From the NCBI RefSeq assembly GCF_037963865.1, contig NZ_CP150170.1:2418001-2482000 (forward strand): a stretch of 64,000 nucleotides of DNA. Reading direction: 5' to 3'. A program made the position numbers and the translations under genes. Positions 1 to 7,449 of the stretch are shown here, piece by piece. The stretch is from Paenibacillus sp. FSL R10-2734 (GTDB lineage: Bacteria; Bacillota; Bacilli; Paenibacillales; Paenibacillaceae). How positions within the stretch are numbered: the stretch's first letter is position 1; every line of letters starts with the position of its first letter. Below the pieces are notes generated by a model. That model was given only the letters and a program-made list of their open reading frames with translations, was not told the origin of the DNA and did no database searches.

Positions 1-1428
1 CGGATGTATTATTTAGGGATTTATCGGATGATTGGCTGCTCTATGATAGGAAAAATTGCACCGACACTGCAAGGTCCGTGGGCGGAGGAATACCGGAATC
101 CGCCGTGGAGCTGTGATTATCATTTTAATATTAATGTGCAACAGTGCCTATGGCCAGCTTATGGTTCCAATCTATTGGACTGCTTACAGCCATTGTTCAC
201 GATGATCGACAGCTGGAAGCCGATATTAGCACAGAATGCTAAACGGTTCGTGGGGCTCGAGGATGGGTATATGCTAGGTCATTCGGTTGACGATCGGGGC
301 CATCCTGTCGGTGGTATGTGGACCGGAACGATTGATCAAGCGAACACCTCGTGGATTGCTCAAATGATGTGGCAGTATGCTCGATATGCAGGGGATGAGG
401 AATATCTACTTCATGAGGTGTATCCGTTTATGGTGAAGTCACTTCATGTATTCCGGGCAATGATGGAGTGTGAGGGAGATGGATACGTTCTACCAGTGTC
501 CGTGTCTCCTGAATTCGGCGGTTCGTCACCGAAAGGGCTTGCCCGGAATTCAACGTTCTTTCTTGTTAATGTTCGTTTCTTGTGTGAAAAGCTATTGGAG
601 CTCGATGAAACGTACGGAATTGATGAAGCTACGGCGGCGATCGCTAGGGACATCTATAACAAGCTGCCACCCTACACCGCAGGACCAAGACAGTTCCAAG
701 AGTTTAGTACCAAGCCAGGACTTGAGCTGTATTTGTGGGAAGGCCAGCCGTTGTCTGAATCCCACCGTCATCACTCACATCTAGCAGGGATTTTTCCGTT
801 TGACACTATGAATATGGAGGACCCTGCGCAGAAAGAGGTAGTCATGAATGCCTATAGATCATGGGTTGATCAAGGGATGGGGCGGTGGGCAGGCTGGTCT
901 ATGCCTTGGGCATCGATTTTGCACAATCGGTTAGGCTCTGCGGATATGGCCTTGCTATCACTTACATTGCTGAAGGAAGTCTTCATGATGCCTAGCTATG
1001 CAAGCAGACATAATGCGAATTATAAAGGCTTTAGTGAATTTACTGGCGGAGATACGATGCAAGTAGAGGCGTCAATCGCCGCTGCTGCCGCTGTGCTAGA
1101 AATGTATGTGCAATGTGTTAGAGGAACCATTCGAGTCTTCCAAGGATTATCCAAGCGCTTTAAGGAGGCTTCGTTCTCTGGCATTCGAGCGGAGGGGGCG
1201 GTTCTGATCTCAGGCGTTAAGACTGGTGGTCAGGTGCAGTCCGTTATTGTGTATAGCGAACGAGATGAAGTGATCCGACTCGTCAATCCGTTTGGTGGAA
1301 GAGTAGCGATTCATAAAGCTGGCGCTGTGATCCGGTCGGAGGAGGAACTGATTATATTACAGCTTCGTGCAGGAGAAAAAGTCGTTCTTGAGAATAGTGG
1401 AACCGGAGGTACGGCTGCGAATGAATAA
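1..1428 (+). CDS. GH95-type alpha-L-fucosidase/galactosidase, 5' end cut by the window
   Basis: This is the C-terminal part of a GH95-like glycosidase that removes terminal alpha-L-fucose or alpha-L-galactose. The frame is open from base 1, so the ATG at 4 is probably internal; GH95 enzymes are usually about 750-800 residues and only about 475 codons are seen. Family-like signatures include ESHRHHSHLAGIFP, WAGWSMPWASILHNRL and GGDTMQVEASIAAAAAVLEM, which belong to the (alpha/alpha)6 barrel, followed by a small C-terminal beta domain. The stop overlaps the start of the next gene, so the two are translationally coupled. GH95 members that cut alpha-L-galactose from rhamnogalacturonan-II are known, which fits the pectin genes downstream, but the sequence does not separate fucosidase from galactosidase activity. 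Confidence 0.88.
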   Translation, partial: RMYYLGIYRMIGCSMIGKIAPTLQGPWAEEYRNPPWSCDYHFNINVQQCLWPAYGSNLLDCLQPLFTMIDSWKPILAQNAKRFVGLEDGYMLGHSVDDRGHPVGGMWTGTIDQANTSWIAQMMWQYARYAGDEEYLLHEVYPFMVKSLHVFRAMMECEGDGYVLPVSVSPEFGGSSPKGLARNSTFFLVNVRFLCEKLLELDETYGIDEATAAIARDIYNKLPPYTAGPRQFQEFSTKPGLELYLWEGQPLSESHRHHSHLAGIFPFDTMNMEDPAQKEVVMNAYRSWVDQGMGRWAGWSMPWASILHNRLGSADMALLSLTLLKEVFMMPSYASRHNANYKGFSEFTGGDTMQVEASIAAAAAVLEMYVQCVRGTIRVFQGLSKRFKEASFSGIRAEGAVLISGVKTGGQVQSVIVYSERDEVIRLVNPFGGRVAIHKAGAVIRSEEELIILQLRAGEKVVLENSGTGGTAANE

Positions 1429-3082
1429 ATCATCAACAGCAAGCGTGAAATTTGGCATTCAAGGCCCCGTGGTAGCATGGCAGGACCCATGGGCAAGTGA
1501 AGCATCAGATCTCGTAATGCGAACGGGAACGGGAGCGATTCATATATCTCAGGACGAGACGCCTTCTCCAGTGTCATTCATTTCGGTACTGCAAGACATG
1601 GGTGCGGATTTTTATGTGCATCACATGCTACCAGGCATGGAAGGCTTTCAGGATATGCTACGGGACATGGAACGGTACGGAATGAACTTCTGCATTGGGA
1701 ATGAATATGGCAATATTAATGGACCTTGGGTCGAAGGTACGAATCGCTGGGATGTGCCTGATGTTGCCATTACAGAGGCAATAGAGAGCGGAAGATGTAT
1801 GGGGTTGTTGTATGATGAACCGGAGCACCTGCAGATTAATGCTGCGCAGTATCGGAAGGATGGGTGGTATCCACACTGGGGAGGCACGGACGGGCTTAGC
1901 CTTCAGGAAGCAAACGATGTAGTTGTGAATACAGTCACCGAGCGAAATGTTCATGTTAAAGCACTGGTAGAGAAGAACGGTAGAACTGGAATAGATGTAC
2001 CTCTGATTGCCGAGCATGTCTTCCCAGTTATGTTTCATGTTCATGCTCGTGCGGGGATGGCTGTATGCCCGAAAATAATGAAGGAATCGTTTCAGGCGCT
2101 GCAGCTTAGTACAGCGCTCGGAGCTGCGAAGCAATACGGACGTCCGCTTTGGATTTGCGCTGATCTGTGGGGACCAGACATCGGTCATTGGTTTACCCGA
2201 CTGTCGGGATTTCCGGGGCATTCACCTGAGGAGTTCGCATCCGCACTTCGAATGGCTTATTTAATGGCACCGACACATCTGTTTACGGAGAATGTGGATG
2301 CACTTCTACGCTATAAGGACAACCGCTTCGAGCGAACGGAATTTGGGGAGGTCTGGTTGCAGTTCATTCATGACTATGTTCCAGGGCAGCCACTACATTG
2401 GTCGCATACCGATATCAATCCAGACATCGTCTTGATCCATGCGGATGATAGTAATTACGGACAGAATGCTAGATTATTCGGCAACCGGACGGATGCTGTG
2501 GAGGAAACGACGAATAGTGTATTCGAAGCTTGGAATTTGCTCAGTCATGGGACGATTCCATCCCACGGTAGCTGTATGCATATCCCAGGCTATGACTTTC
2601 CTAGGCATAAGTTGAAGCAGCGAGTTGCATTAGATCGCTATCCACTTCCTTTCGGCTGTCCTGATCTGCCGCAGACTGCTACGCATACGCTGTTCAATCC
2701 ATTAAATAACGTCATTGTATACGATGACCAGGTACGTTACGAACAGCTTGGACAGCCTAAGCTAATACTCGCGGCCGGCTCACGACTGTCCGAGGAGACG
2801 TTAGCGGCGATCCGACGTCGAGCGGAAGAAGGTTCCGTCGTTCTCGTTGCCGCATGGCTGGTGCCAAAGGCTTGGAAAGAAAGCAGACGTTACCCGAACG
2901 GGGGAGCCTGGGTTGTGATTAACGACTTCTTGAGTGACACAGCTCGCGAAACAGTCGCTCCATATCTAGGAGGTCATGACAGCTGGCGATTACGCTTCGG
3001 CGATCATGAAATTCGTTTCTATAAGGGAGATGCAACGGGACAGATCCTCAAGACCGAGGTTTTCTCTGGGACGAAGTTATAG
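1421..3082 (+). CDS. Unrecognised protein, possible (beta/alpha)8 glycosidase-like enzyme
   Basis: I do not recognise this family. The start at 1421 is chosen because GGAGG (1405-1409) lies at proper distance and the ATG overlaps the stop of the GH95 gene; an upstream in-frame start at 1367 has no such site. The product is 553 residues without a signal peptide, so cytoplasmic. Acidic and aromatic motifs such as NEYGNINGPW, GLLYDEPEH and WICADLWGPD look like active-site loops of a TIM-barrel glycosidase. The last 150 residues (LILAAGSRLSEETLAAIRRR and after) resemble the flavodoxin-like trimerisation domain found after such barrels in GH42-type proteins. It probably acts with the GH95 enzyme on the same oligosaccharide. 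Function is unknown; the fold guess is weak. Confidence 0.6.
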   Translation: MNKSSTASVKFGIQGPVVAWQDPWASEASDLVMRTGTGAIHISQDETPSPVSFISVLQDMGADFYVHHMLPGMEGFQDMLRDMERYGMNFCIGNEYGNINGPWVEGTNRWDVPDVAITEAIESGRCMGLLYDEPEHLQINAAQYRKDGWYPHWGGTDGLSLQEANDVVVNTVTERNVHVKALVEKNGRTGIDVPLIAEHVFPVMFHVHARAGMAVCPKIMKESFQALQLSTALGAAKQYGRPLWICADLWGPDIGHWFTRLSGFPGHSPEEFASALRMAYLMAPTHLFTENVDALLRYKDNRFERTEFGEVWLQFIHDYVPGQPLHWSHTDINPDIVLIHADDSNYGQNARLFGNRTDAVEETTNSVFEAWNLLSHGTIPSHGSCMHIPGYDFPRHKLKQRVALDRYPLPFGCPDLPQTATHTLFNPLNNVIVYDDQVRYEQLGQPKLILAAGSRLSEETLAAIRRRAEEGSVVLVAAWLVPKAWKESRRYPNGGAWVVINDFLSDTARETVAPYLGGHDSWRLRFGDHEIRFYKGDATGQILKTEVFSGTKL

Positions 3083-3120
3083 ACATATTACAAGTTATCC
3101 TATATATCTTATATTTCTTG

Positions 3121-3164
3121 AAGAAACGGATACTGTCCCTAAAAGGACGGCATTGCCGTTTCTT
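3121..3164 (+). terminator. Probable terminator hairpin after the GH95 operon
   Basis: AAGAAACGG (3121-3129) pairs perfectly with CCGTTTCTT (3156-3164), and an inner GTCC/GGAC pair lies in the loop. A pyrimidine-rich stretch follows, but there is no clean run of T, so strength is uncertain. It lies 39 bases after the stop at 3082. Confidence 0.5.
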
Positions 3165-3169
3165 CTTGC

Positions 3170-4035
3170 TCTACTAGAATTTATTAAATTTCGAGACTGC
3201 GGAGAAATGTGAAAAGAATTAGGGATGGTCCTATATTCAATGGTGGCCATGGGGAGCCCTGTTTTTAATTAAGCACACGCCTCTTTGGGACGGACCGAGC
3301 GGACCTTATATCCACCGAAATGCATGTTTTAGTCGAGGTTACGGACAAATGTATGCGAAAAACCGAATACAATGTGCCGCCGGTAACATAAACGAGCCAA
3401 ATGTATGCGAAAAACCGAATACAATGTGCTGCCAGTAACGTAAACGAGCCAAATGTATGCGAAAAATCGAACACAATGTGCTGCCGGTAACGTAAACGAG
3501 CCAAATGTATGCGAAAAACTGAATACAATGTGCCGCCGGTAACGTAAACGAGCCAAATGTATGCGAAAAATCGAATACAATGTGCCGCCGGTAACGTAAA
3601 CGAGCCAAATGTATGCGAAAAATCGAACACAATGTGCCGCTGTAACGTAAACGAGCCAAATGTATGCGAAAAATCGCATACAATGTGCCGCCAGTAACGT
3701 AAACGAGCCAAATGTATGCGAAAAATCGAATACAATGTGCCGCCGGTAACGTAAACGAGCCAAATGTATGCGGAAAATCGAATACAATGTGCCGCCAGTA
3801 ACGTAAACGAGCCAAATGTATGCGGAAAACCGAATACAATGTGCCGACGGTAACGTAAACGAGCCAGCGCCGTTATTCGCCCCAAATCACCCGGAAATGG
3901 GCTTGTTATTAACGAATAAGTGCAATACGGTTGTCCGTAAGCGGAACCTCACTACGAAGGTGTATATGGATACGAGTATGGAATTACGGATGTACTCAGC
4001 TTGTAACTCTACCTCCAAAGATGCCGTCAGCCGTT
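3170..4035 (+). repeat. Dispersed intergenic repeat cassette, copy 1
   Basis: This 0.9-kb non-coding block has the same architecture as blocks near 16278-16918, 47010-47488 and 58480-58955. A left flank contains TTAATTAAGCACACGCCTCT and later ATGCATGTTTTAGTC. The middle is a tandem array of 52-bp units (3347-3865). A right flank contains CCGTTATTCGCCCCAAATCA and GGGCTTGTTATT. All four copies lie between transcription units and have the same orientation. The bases 4036-4080 show nothing further that I can name. Confidence 0.85.
3347..3865 (+). repeat. Tandem array of ten 52-bp units
   Basis: Units begin AAATGTATGCGAAAAA and end GTAACGTAAACGAGCC. They start at 3347, 3399, 3451, 3503, 3555, 3607, 3658, 3710, 3762 and 3814; all are 52 bp except the sixth (3607-3657), which is 51 bp. 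Differences between units are single substitutions, so this is a minisatellite, not a CRISPR (no unique spacers). On the minus strand all three frames stay open across units because the sequence lacks stops in that direction and 52 is not a multiple of three. Confidence 0.95.
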
Positions 4036-4092
4036 TTTCTTGTGCAGTTAAACAGTTAATAACTCAAGCATCCCCTTAATACTACAATTCCC

Positions 4093-4146
4093 CCTATAAA
4101 TACAGCGGTTTAAGCCTATAAATAGAAGTCAGATCCCGTGTAAAGT
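4093..4146 (+). promoter_or_regulatory. Promoter P1 with tandem AraC-type half-sites
   Basis: Half-site CCTATAAATA begins at 4093 and CCTATAAATAG at 4115, 22 bp apart. A -10-like TAAAGT lies at 4141-4146, exactly 26 bp from the start of the second half-site, which therefore covers the -35 position. The same layout precedes the genes at 10394, 11940 and 17088. This is how class II AraC-family activators usually bind. It would drive 4178-10188. Confidence 0.65.
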
Positions 4147-4177
4147 TAGTATCAAACCTATGTAAAGGAGAACACAA

Positions 4178-5995
4178 ATGGATCCTTTAGATAACCATAT
4201 TCGATATATCGGCGGCCAAACCGCCAATTTGGATTATCATCATGGGCAGCTTCGTCCGGTCATTGGTGTTCGGAGCAGACAGGTACTCCGAGCTAATCGT
4301 TCTCATCCTGAGCTGTCCGACGGAACAGGCTGGACCTATAATCATGCACCTATGCTAGCTTACTGGAAAGGTAGCTTCTATCTAGAATATTTAAGCTGCC
4401 CTGTGCACGAACATGTACCACCGGGCCAGACACTGCTAACGACTTCAAAGGACGGCTGGAACTGGTCCACGCCCGTTGTATTGTTCCCGCCCTATCAACT
4501 TGACAATGCGCATACTTATTCGAATGGTGAACAGCTTGCAGCTGGAACGTATAGCGTGATGCACCAACGAATGGGCTTCTACACGGCATCGAGTGGACGT
4601 CTACTCGCAGTAGCTTTTTATGGATTTTGCCCATTGCCAAGTATTAGTCCGAACAATGGAAAAGGAATCGGCCGTGTAGTAAGGGAGATTATGGAAGATG
4701 GAAGCTTCGGACCGATCTACTTCATTCGGTTGAACCGACATGCCGGTTGGCATGAGCAGAATGTGCATTACCCGATGTATACCACAACTGAGGATCAAGG
4801 CTTCCTCGAAGCATGTGAGGAGCTGTTATCGGATCGCTTAGTGACGCTACAGTGGTGGGAGGAGGATCGTAGTCCCGATGACTTCTACGCCGTAAAAGGC
4901 GGAACCGCTTTCAATTCGTATCCGTTGCCGGATGGTCGAATTGTAGGGCTATGGAAGCATTCGGTCTATGCGATATCTGAGGATAAGGGCCACTCTTGGT
5001 CGCAGCAGAAGCAAGCTAAGTCGATGATTACGGCAGGCGGCAAATCATGGGGGGAAAGAACCTCGGATTCTCGTTATGCACTTCTATATAACCCATCACC
5101 GATTGGTAATCATCGATGGCCACTCGCGATAGTTACAAGCGATGATGGACTTTCTTTTGACGATATGCTTGTCGTGAATGGGGATGTTCCACCGCGGCGC
5201 TTTTTCGGAAATCATAAAAATTATGGGTTGAGCTACATCCGTGGAATTGAAGCAGGAGATGCTCCACCAGATGGTAGCATGTGGGTAACCTACAGTGCGA
5301 ACAAAGAGGATATTTGGGTAAGTGAAATACCTATACCGATAAGCTACCAAGTCAATGAGCCTGTACATGATTCGTTCAACGGTCTGGATGAAGCGGACCG
5401 GGTTCCTAATTGGAATATTTATAGTCCACTTTGGGCCAGTGTTGCTGTAGCTGCTATTCCCTCCGAAAGTGATCGAAGCTTAGAGCTTCGCGATGCAGAT
5501 CCTTATGATTATGCCAAAGCTGAGCGAGTATTTCCTTCGTGCTCGGCTGGTGAGGTACGGATTCGACTTATGGCGAAACAGGTAGACGAGGGGCAGTTGT
5601 ACATCGAGCTATGCGATGCGAAGAGCTCTATCCCTGTACGACTTTGTTTTGAAGCGGGTGGGATGCTGCGAGTGCTTCAAGCTGGTACTTGGACGGCGCT
5701 TCAACAATATGATGCAGATCGCTGGTATGACCTGATCATTCGTTTCGATACCGCTAATCAACAGTTTACCGTTCAGGTAAATGGGCAGGACGCTCCGAAG
5801 TCGTATCACTTCTCTATGCCTGCGTATACACTTGAAAGACTCACATTGCGAACTGGTCCGATCCGAGGGGAGCCGCATGTGGAGACACCGCTGATTACAG
5901 ATGATCTTGTAGATCCCGACGAGCCTGTGAAAGCCGCAGTTTATTACATTAACGAAGTTAAGATGAATCCCTTAAAAGGAGTTGCGAACACATGA
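4178..5995 (+). CDS. Sialidase-like beta-propeller glycosidase with C-terminal jelly-roll-like region
   Basis: The start has an AAAGGAG site (4164-4170). The 605-residue product lacks a signal peptide. The first about 390 residues look like a sialidase-fold propeller: Asp-box-like repeats are present (SKDGWNWSTP, SEDKGHSWSQ, SDDGLSFDDM). The remaining about 200 residues (VHDSFNGLDE onward) look like a concanavalin-type beta-sandwich. Sialidase-fold enzymes include hydrolases of 2-keto-3-deoxy sugar acids, and pectic RG-II carries two such sugars, KDO and DHA; other propeller families act as rhamnosidases or lyases. It overlaps the polygalacturonase gene by four bases, so a pectic substrate is likely. 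The exact family and bond cut are not known. Confidence 0.75.
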   Translation: MDPLDNHIRYIGGQTANLDYHHGQLRPVIGVRSRQVLRANRSHPELSDGTGWTYNHAPMLAYWKGSFYLEYLSCPVHEHVPPGQTLLTTSKDGWNWSTPVVLFPPYQLDNAHTYSNGEQLAAGTYSVMHQRMGFYTASSGRLLAVAFYGFCPLPSISPNNGKGIGRVVREIMEDGSFGPIYFIRLNRHAGWHEQNVHYPMYTTTEDQGFLEACEELLSDRLVTLQWWEEDRSPDDFYAVKGGTAFNSYPLPDGRIVGLWKHSVYAISEDKGHSWSQQKQAKSMITAGGKSWGERTSDSRYALLYNPSPIGNHRWPLAIVTSDDGLSFDDMLVVNGDVPPRRFFGNHKNYGLSYIRGIEAGDAPPDGSMWVTYSANKEDIWVSEIPIPISYQVNEPVHDSFNGLDEADRVPNWNIYSPLWASVAVAAIPSESDRSLELRDADPYDYAKAERVFPSCSAGEVRIRLMAKQVDEGQLYIELCDAKSSIPVRLCFEAGGMLRVLQAGTWTALQQYDADRWYDLIIRFDTANQQFTVQVNGQDAPKSYHFSMPAYTLERLTLRTGPIRGEPHVETPLITDDLVDPDEPVKAAVYYINEVKMNPLKGVANT

Positions 5996-7419
5996 CAGTG
6001 ATGAAGCTGGCAAATACTGAAGCCTTGCCATTCGACATGCCGGAGGTAGAACTTCCTGTTATTCCCGACAATACATTCAATATTACGGATTTCGGTGCGA
6101 TCGGCGACGGACAATTCATGAATACGGAGGCCATCGAGAGTGCGATGGTAGCCTGTGCCTCACAAGGGGGTGGAACAGTTATTATCCCGGCGGGCACCTG
6201 GATTACGGGGCCAATCCGATTGCGAAGTCGGGTCTGTCTACATACCGAATCAGGGGCACTTATCATATTTAGTAAGAATCGTAATGATTATCCGCTTATA
6301 TCAACAAGCTATGAAGGGCTTCGTACGGTTCGTTGTATCTCCGCCATTTATGGCGTGGATTTGGAGAACGTCGCGATTACAGGACAGGGTATTTTTGACG
6401 GCTCAGGCGAGATTTGGCGACCAGTAAAGCGGATGAAAATGACGGAAGGTCAGTGGAAGAAGCTACTGCAATCCGGTGGGTATGTGGAAGGAGATTGTTG
6501 GTGGCCGACTGAGCAATCGCTGAAAGGCCATATCCTCGCGAAACAGCTAATTGCACAGAACGTGCAAGAGCCTTCGGCGTTCCTACCTGCCCGCGATCAT
6601 TTACGGCCAACGCTTGTACAGTTGGACAGATGCCGTAAGGTATTGCTCGACGGCCCAACCTTTCGGAATTCCGCTGCTTGGAATGTGCATCCGTGGTTAT
6701 GTGAGCATGTAACGATTCGAAATGTTTCGATTCGTAATCAGTGGCATTCGCAGAATGGCGATGGCTTAGATTTAGACTCTTGTCGATATGCTAATATTCA
6801 TGACACACTTTTCGATGTCGGCGATGATGCCATTTGTATCAAATCAGGTAAGGATGCCGACGGCCGCTCACTCGCTGCTCCTACGGAGTACGTTATTATT
6901 CGCAATTGCCAAGTGTTCCATGGTCATGGAGGGTTTGTGATTGGAAGTGAAATGTCTGGAGATGTCCGTAACATCTTGGTAACAGACTGTGTATTTATTG
7001 GGACGGATGCGGGTCTTCGTTTCAAGAGTACAAGAGGCCGAGGTGGCACTGTGGAGCATATTTATATTCAAAATGTGCGGATGAAGGATATTGCGAAGGA
7101 AGCAATTATATTTAGCTCATATTATTCAGGCAAGAACAATACAGAAGATACCGTCCCAGTCTCGGAGGAAACACCCGTATTTCGGGATTTCTATATTCGC
7201 GATACAACCTGTATTGGTGCACAGATGGCTTTATTGATAAAAGGTCTACCAGAAATGCCAATCTGCAATATCGTCTTCGAGCGTGTAATGTTGACAGCCC
7301 GAAAAGGTGTTACCTGCACAAATGCAGAGAATATTGTGTTCCGAAGCACAACGATACTACCTGAAGAAGGGGAGCCTTTTACCATGGATAAGGTTGAAGG
7401 GGTTACCATCGTGAATTAA
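5992..7419 (+). CDS. GH28 polygalacturonase (probably exo-acting), cytoplasmic
   Basis: GH28 enzymes hydrolyse alpha-1,4-galacturonic acid links in pectin with inversion. The right-handed beta-helix starts with the usual NITDFGAIGDG segment. The catalytic signature is complete: NGDGLDLD near residue 256, GDDAICIKSG near 278, GHGGFVIGSEMSG with the conserved His near 312, and RFKSTRGRGG near 345. At 475 residues it is close to exo-polygalacturonase length. There is no signal peptide, so it should act on imported oligogalacturonides in the cytoplasm. Its ATG overlaps the preceding stop (ATGA), with AAAAGGAG about 10 bases upstream, indicating translational coupling. Confidence 0.93.
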   Translation: MTVMKLANTEALPFDMPEVELPVIPDNTFNITDFGAIGDGQFMNTEAIESAMVACASQGGGTVIIPAGTWITGPIRLRSRVCLHTESGALIIFSKNRNDYPLISTSYEGLRTVRCISAIYGVDLENVAITGQGIFDGSGEIWRPVKRMKMTEGQWKKLLQSGGYVEGDCWWPTEQSLKGHILAKQLIAQNVQEPSAFLPARDHLRPTLVQLDRCRKVLLDGPTFRNSAAWNVHPWLCEHVTIRNVSIRNQWHSQNGDGLDLDSCRYANIHDTLFDVGDDAICIKSGKDADGRSLAAPTEYVIIRNCQVFHGHGGFVIGSEMSGDVRNILVTDCVFIGTDAGLRFKSTRGRGGTVEHIYIQNVRMKDIAKEAIIFSSYYSGKNNTEDTVPVSEETPVFRDFYIRDTTCIGAQMALLIKGLPEMPICNIVFERVMLTARKGVTCTNAENIVFRSTTILPEEGEPFTMDKVEGVTIVN

Positions 7420-7449
7420 TCTATACACCATCGGAATGGGAGGAGTCGT

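Noticed and set aside
3099..3120. CCTATATATCTTATATTT as another AraC-type half-site
   Set aside because: No second half-site with a -10 box at the right distance; it lies just before a terminator hairpin and no gene follows closely.
3347..3865. CRISPR array
   Set aside because: Units of 52 bp follow each other without unique spacers, differ by scattered substitutions, and no cas genes are present.
3265..3885. Minus-strand gene of 206 codons in the repeat array
   Set aside because: All three frames are open because of the repeat composition; no ribosome site or conserved domain. Not listed as a gene, only as a finding.
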